From contig CAIUGT010000119.1 in the NCBI GenBank assembly GCA_903898755.1, positions 1 through 46,981 of the forward strand: a stretch of 46,981 nucleotides of DNA, given 5' to 3'. Of the stretch, positions 43,962 through 46,981 are shown one piece after another. How positions within the stretch are numbered: the first letter of the stretch is position 1; the number at the start of each line of letters is the position of its first letter. Origin of the DNA: an uncultured bacterium. Lineage in GTDB: Bacteria; Planctomycetota; Phycisphaerae; Phycisphaerales; SM1A02. The notes beneath the pieces are model-generated. The model was not told the DNA's origin, did no database searches, and was given only the letters and a program-made list of their open reading frames with translations. The translations under genes were made by a program, and so were the position numbers.

Positions 43962-44971
43962 GCTGCCCTCTGAGTTGATTTGTTTTGCATATCCAAACTT
44001 GCGGCGCCCAACGCGGCCGCCCACGTGTCGCTTTTTAATTTCTCATTTCCCGTGCTCCAGCCGGCGCTGTCAACGGAAGTGCTGTCCATTCCGCACACGC
44101 CCTTGAGCGTGTCCAACAATTCACGGTCACTTGATGGCGCGCCGGAAACAACCATGCGTGTTGGCCACGATGATTCTTCACACACTTGGCGCAGGCAACG
44201 CAATGTTTCTTCCGCCAATGAACTCCAACGCCACGCGCTGTCAGATTGAATGGGTTCCAACGCGATGGAGTTTGAATTTGTGTTGTGATTGCCAGATGAT
44301 TCTTGCGCGTTCGCAACCATGGCCCAGTCGCCTTGCATGGCGCGGACAAATTGAAGCTGTCCATCCTTCATCAGAAGCAGAACCGCTTGTTGCGGTTCAA
44401 TGTGCATGAACGCAATCGTGCCATTGTTCAATCCATCATGTCGCAACTCCGCGCCGTGAAGCGCCGCGCACGCCGCATTCTCAATGCTGCATGGCGAAAG
44501 ACCCGCGGCCATGACGGCTTGGGTTGCGTTGCGAATGATGAGCAGGGGAACCGCCAGCAACAACAACGCGCAACGACCAGGTGTTTTGCAAGGAAGCGAC
44601 GCGTGTTGAATCATGACATCGGCGGCGTTCACACCAAAGCGATCAATGGCTTCAAAGCGCGCGCTGGCGGCGAGTTCTTGTTCATTCATGGTTGGCAGTT
44701 GAGCCATGTCCATGCGGAATAAATGTGACGCGATGGTGACGCGGCATCGGCAACCGTTTAATCCGGCCTCTGCAACTTTGGCGCTGAATTCACGCAGCGC
44801 TGAATCATCCATCGATCGATCAAGCGGAGCGGCTGGTAGCTCAAACGCAACTCGTCGCGTCCATGTTCCATCCGCCGCACGTTCTACCGCAATGCAACGC
44901 AGCGCATCAGCCGCAAAATCCACCGCGATTGCCATTGTTTGTTTGGTCAGAATGTTTTGAAAGTGTCGCAT
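43958..44971 (-). CDS. PilM-like actin-fold pilus assembly protein
   Basis: A 337-residue cytoplasmic protein. ATG 44971 has GGGAG 7 bases upstream; ATG 44977 is too close to that site. MAIAVDFAADALRCIAVER is the first actin-fold phosphate loop. The middle, with RVTIASHLFRMDMAQLP and MNEQELAASARFEAIDRF, matches PilM/SHS2-FtsA-like proteins. An Asn/Ser insertion (QESSGNHNTNSNS) lies in a late loop. It is the first gene after a terminator hairpin that follows the pilin gene. Confidence 0.87.
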   Translation of the reverse strand: MRHFQNILTKQTMAIAVDFAADALRCIAVERAADGTWTRRVAFELPAAPLDRSMDDSALREFSAKVAEAGLNGCRCRVTIASHLFRMDMAQLPTMNEQELAASARFEAIDRFGVNAADVMIQHASLPCKTPGRCALLLLAVPLLIIRNATQAVMAAGLSPCSIENAACAALHGAELRHDGLNNGTIAFMHIEPQQAVLLLMKDGQLQFVRAMQGDWAMVANAQESSGNHNTNSNSIALEPIQSDSAWRWSSLAEETLRCLRQVCEESSWPTRMVVSGAPSSDRELLDTLKGVCGMDSTSVDSAGWSTGNEKLKSDTWAAALGAASLDMQNKSTQRAA

Positions 44972-45026
44972 GAACATACTCCCTGATCGGCTGAATTCGA
45001 GTTCGTGTTTAGTCCGCCGCAAATAA

Positions 45027-45059
45027 AACAGAGGAACCCCATTTCGGAGTTCCTCTGTT
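45027..45059. terminator. Perfect 11-bp hairpin between the pilin and pilM
   Basis: AACAGAGGAAC / 11-base loop / GTTCCTCTGTT. On the minus strand it follows the pilin stop by about 50 bases and is trailed by TTTTATTT; on the plus strand it is followed by CTTTTTATTT. It is therefore a good bidirectional-type terminator. It probably lets the pilin be made in excess over the assembly genes. Confidence 0.8.
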
Positions 45060-45110
45060 CTTTTTATTTCATACCACGGTCGTTTCCGACCGTATTCCAT
45101 CACTCCAGAA

Positions 45111-45503
45111 TTATGGAGTTGGAGTGAATTTGTTTGATGCCGCATTCCATGTCCAGCCCTTGGCGCTGTTGACTTGGTTGGCAAGATCATCGGCGCTGCA
45201 ATACTTGGCCGTGACAAGAGCTGCAAGATTGGTTGCAGAATAATCTTGACCATCCGTCAAGGTAATTGATGCACCACTTGGCTTAAATTGATTCAAACGC
45301 GTCACCATGGTGGTGATTTGCGAGGCGCGAGCAGAAGCTGCGCTTGTATTTGCGTCACTCAGTGCACCGACAACGCCAGGGATAACCAAGGCGGCCAACA
45401 CACCAAGAATCACAACCACAATAAGAATTTCAATCAGAGTGAATCCACGACGCATAATTCGTTTCGAGCTGTTCTTAAATGTATTTGTGTTCTCAGTCAT
45501 CAT
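45111..45503 (-). CDS. Type IV pilin/pseudopilin, likely the major subunit
   Basis: A 130-residue prepilin. After a 19-residue leader the peptidase site is RRG|FTLIEILIVVVILGVLAALVIPGV, with Glu at mature position 5. A short globular part has repeated Ala/Ser and ends KGWTWNAASNKFTPTP. There are two ATGs in tandem (45503, 45500); AAGGA lies 8 bases upstream. A separate terminator follows, as is common for the main pilin. Closest in style to GspG-type or type IV pilin proteins. Confidence 0.88.
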   Translation of the reverse strand: MMTENTNTFKNSSKRIMRRGFTLIEILIVVVILGVLAALVIPGVVGALSDANTSAASARASQITTMVTRLNQFKPSGASITLTDGQDYSATNLAALVTAKYCSADDLANQVNSAKGWTWNAASNKFTPTP

Positions 45504-45554
45504 TGCTAGTGTCCTTTCAAAGAGGTGTTTTCAATCCAAATTTCTCCGACAATT

Positions 45555-45579
45555 GATCATCAAATACAATTTGATGATC
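45555..45579. promoter_or_regulatory. Perfect 11+11 bp inverted repeat upstream of the pilin gene
   Basis: GATCATCAAAT / ACA / ATTTGATGATC, about 52-76 bases before the pilin ATG and in the region shared with the divergent prepilin operon. It could be an operator for a dimeric regulator, or a hairpin in the mRNA leader. AT-rich and lacks a U tract, so a terminator is less likely. Confidence 0.65.
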
Positions 45580-45589
45580 TGCAAAATTT

Positions 45590-45609
45590 TCTGAGGATTA
45601 TTTCTCAGA
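45590..45609. promoter_or_regulatory. Second inverted repeat in the divergent pilin promoter region
   Basis: TCTGAG / 8 bases / CTCAGA, 10 bases from the 11+11 bp repeat. Shorter and weaker; it may belong to the same control region. Confidence 0.35.
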
Positions 45610-45727
45610 TTTTGAAGCAATCGACCAGTAAGCGGGGTGACTTAATTGAGATGCTTGAAAAAATTACTTTTTTAAAACTTCGGTTTGATCTATAGATGCT
45701 GTATTGGATGGTCGAAGTAGGTATTTC

Positions 45728-46210
45728 ATGACTTCTACGCACAAATACAGCCCATTTGGACGCGCCCACCAAGGCTTCACATTGGTGGAAGCTCTTGTGA
45801 GCATTGTGATTGTGGCCATGGTGGCAAGCGCTGCGGCGGTGGGCATTGGATTATCAGCCGCAACCCAGGAAGACGCGCGATTGGCGCAAATTGCCACTCA
45901 GGCGGCGCAGCAGCAGGTTTCATTCCTTATGGAAAAACCATTCGCAAGCATGGTGGATTATGCGGGCACGGAAACGCTTGGACAAATGTTGGCGCCATTA
46001 GACGCCGGCGCAACCGATCGAGACAAGGTGTTAACTGGCGAGTGGGCCAAGCTTGGACGTACCACCACTTTGACCAGCGAGCCAATTACATTCGCGCAGT
46101 ACAACGGTTTTGTGGTTGATGGAATGCGCATAGACGTGCAAGTGTTTGGTCCAGACGGAACAATCTATGCAACTATTCGCAGGCACCGCACCAACGAGGC
46201 CTCATTATGA
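45728..46210 (+). CDS. Prepilin-like protein, GspI/PilV type
   Basis: A 160-residue minor pseudopilin. ATG 45728 (AGTAGG about 7 bases before) replaces the longer TTG start at 45704. The prepilin site is HQG|FTLVEALVSIVIVAMVASAAAVGIGLS with Glu at mature position 5. The C-terminal part with MRIDVQVFGPDGTIYATIRRHR resembles GspI. It overlaps the next gene by 4 bases (ATGA). It is transcribed divergently from the main pilin. Confidence 0.85.
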   Translation: MTSTHKYSPFGRAHQGFTLVEALVSIVIVAMVASAAAVGIGLSAATQEDARLAQIATQAAQQQVSFLMEKPFASMVDYAGTETLGQMLAPLDAGATDRDKVLTGEWAKLGRTTTLTSEPITFAQYNGFVVDGMRIDVQVFGPDGTIYATIRRHRTNEASL

Positions 46211-46887
46211 AGCGCCGCGGGTTCACTCTTATAGAAGTATTGATTGCTTCTTTAATTACTACCGTGGTCGCCGGCGCCGTCATTGGGACTATTCGCGCGG
46301 TCACAGAAAGCACGCAAGCCCTGGACATTTCAGCGCAAGCCATGTCACGCGTGGCCCGTGCCGAGGCGCGTATTGCCGATCATGCAAATCGCGCGCGCAT
46401 GATTTTGGACCAAAGCACGAAGGAAATTCTTCTGTGGCTCCCAACCGAACCATTTACTTCTAGCGCAACCAACACCAGCGACTATGACGCTATTCAAGGC
46501 AACGAACTGGCGTGGTATGTCATGAACACGGCTACCGGAACACTTTCACTTGTGTACACCACCAATCGAAATGATCACACCAAGTATTCACTGAGCACCA
46601 ACTGGGCAAATTTACGAACCTCTCTTACCTCACAGGGCGCGCTGACAAGCATTGCTGTATTGGAAGGATTGACAAATGAACCCACTGACCCGATTGACCC
46701 GAATGAGCCAGTGATCGTGAATCAGCAGTCTAATGCGCGCGAAAGTGGGTTCCGTGTGCAGGACAGCGATCCATGCAGCGTGCGCAGATTTTCCTTTGAT
46801 GGATATTTGCGTGACGACCTTGGTGGTCTGAATGTGCAATTGAGCGGACGACTGCTGAACGGCCAAAACCACCCGGATTGCCCATGA
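46207..46887 (+). CDS. Prepilin-like protein, GspJ/PulJ type
   Basis: A 226-residue prepilin with a very short leader, KRRG|FTLIEVLIASLITTVVAGAVIGTIRAVTESTQ, as in GspJ, where length about 200 is usual. The globular region has SRVARAEARIADHANRARMILDQS and a late Cys pair (DSDPCSVRRF; HPDCP at the end). It overlaps both neighbours by ATGA, showing a three-gene translationally coupled operon. Confidence 0.85.
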   Translation: MKRRGFTLIEVLIASLITTVVAGAVIGTIRAVTESTQALDISAQAMSRVARAEARIADHANRARMILDQSTKEILLWLPTEPFTSSATNTSDYDAIQGNELAWYVMNTATGTLSLVYTTNRNDHTKYSLSTNWANLRTSLTSQGALTSIAVLEGLTNEPTDPIDPNEPVIVNQQSNARESGFRVQDSDPCSVRRFSFDGYLRDDLGGLNVQLSGRLLNGQNHPDCP

Positions 46888-46981
46888 AAAACAACCCAAA
46901 CCACAACAACGCATTTTGGGTTGCATCTTACATTGCGCGCGGAAACGCCACGCGCCAGCAACGTCATCAGCAACGCAAACA
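46884..46981 (+). CDS. Start of a third gene of the prepilin operon (truncated by the window edge)
   Basis: ATG 46884 overlaps the previous stop as ATGA. Thirty-two complete codons are visible: Asn-rich start MKNNPNHNN, then AFWVASYIARGNATRQQRHQQRK. By position it may be GspK or another minor component, but too little is present to assign it. It runs off the right end. Confidence 0.6.
   Translation, partial: MKNNPNHNNAFWVASYIARGNATRQQRHQQRK

Noticed and set aside
1-46981. tRNA, rRNA, CRISPR, insertion sequence or prophage
   Set aside because: Scan of the intergenic gaps found no cloverleaf T-arm motifs, no regularly spaced repeats, no transposase or integrase and no terminal inverted repeats. 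Nearly all of the sequence is coding.

Overview
The window looks like a chromosomal segment of a Planctomycetota bacterium, most likely class Phycisphaerae. This is inferred from gene content and was not tested by any search. The clues are a PEP-CTERM-like sorting tail, a PilMNOP/GspE/GspF pseudopilus cluster, a long M48 protease next to LemA, divergent MnmE and YidC proteins, and many lineage-restricted small secreted proteins. I see no rRNA, tRNA, CRISPR, insertion sequence or prophage.

Layout. Positions 1-2160 hold the tail of an M16-like peptidase, lipA (minus) and a ThuA-domain lipoprotein (plus). From 21601 down to 2204 every gene is on the minus strand. In order of transcription these are: lpd; an HTH+helical-repeat regulator with an overlapping small secreted protein; gmk; lemA; an M48 protease; a lipoprotein; a histidine phosphatase; three crotonase-family enzymes; an acyl-CoA dehydrogenase; a leucine-type amino-acid dehydrogenase; E1alpha, E1beta and E2 of a 2-oxoacid dehydrogenase; three small secreted or membrane proteins; and deoC. 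LeuDH, E1-E2, E3 (lpd), lipA, the acyl-CoA dehydrogenase and a LiuC-like hydratase together suggest oxidative breakdown of branched-chain amino acids. The biotin-dependent carboxylase and lyase steps are not in the window.

Positions 21771-28714 (plus) carry a cytoplasmic hybrid histidine kinase, a metallophosphoesterase, yidC, mnmE and a thioesterase. Positions 28802-34594 carry a DciA-like protein (minus), a lone ABC ATPase with an unrecognised partner (plus), yggS-tmk (minus) and gpmI (plus). Positions 34846-38650 hold a compositionally distinct secreted protein with a PEP-CTERM-like tail, then an MHS-type transporter with an NDH-2 (minus), then a small secreted protein (plus). Positions 39104-46981 hold two divergent type IV pilus/type II secretion-like operons: pilin, pilM, pilN, pilO, pilP-like, gspE and gspF on minus, and three further genes (two prepilins and a truncated third gene) on plus. 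No secretin gene is in the window.

The most interesting points are: the receptor-like regulator coupled to a small secreted protein, which resembles the gene layout of RRNPP peptide signalling; a putative Cys/His/Asp-triad PEP-CTERM-like protein with a near-leaderless promoter; a perfect 11+11 bp inverted repeat upstream of the main pilin; Asn/Thr/Ser-rich insertions in several housekeeping enzymes, one of them an 18-bp degenerate tandem repeat inside gpmI; a CxxCxxC tail on thymidylate kinase; and TTGA start/stop overlaps.
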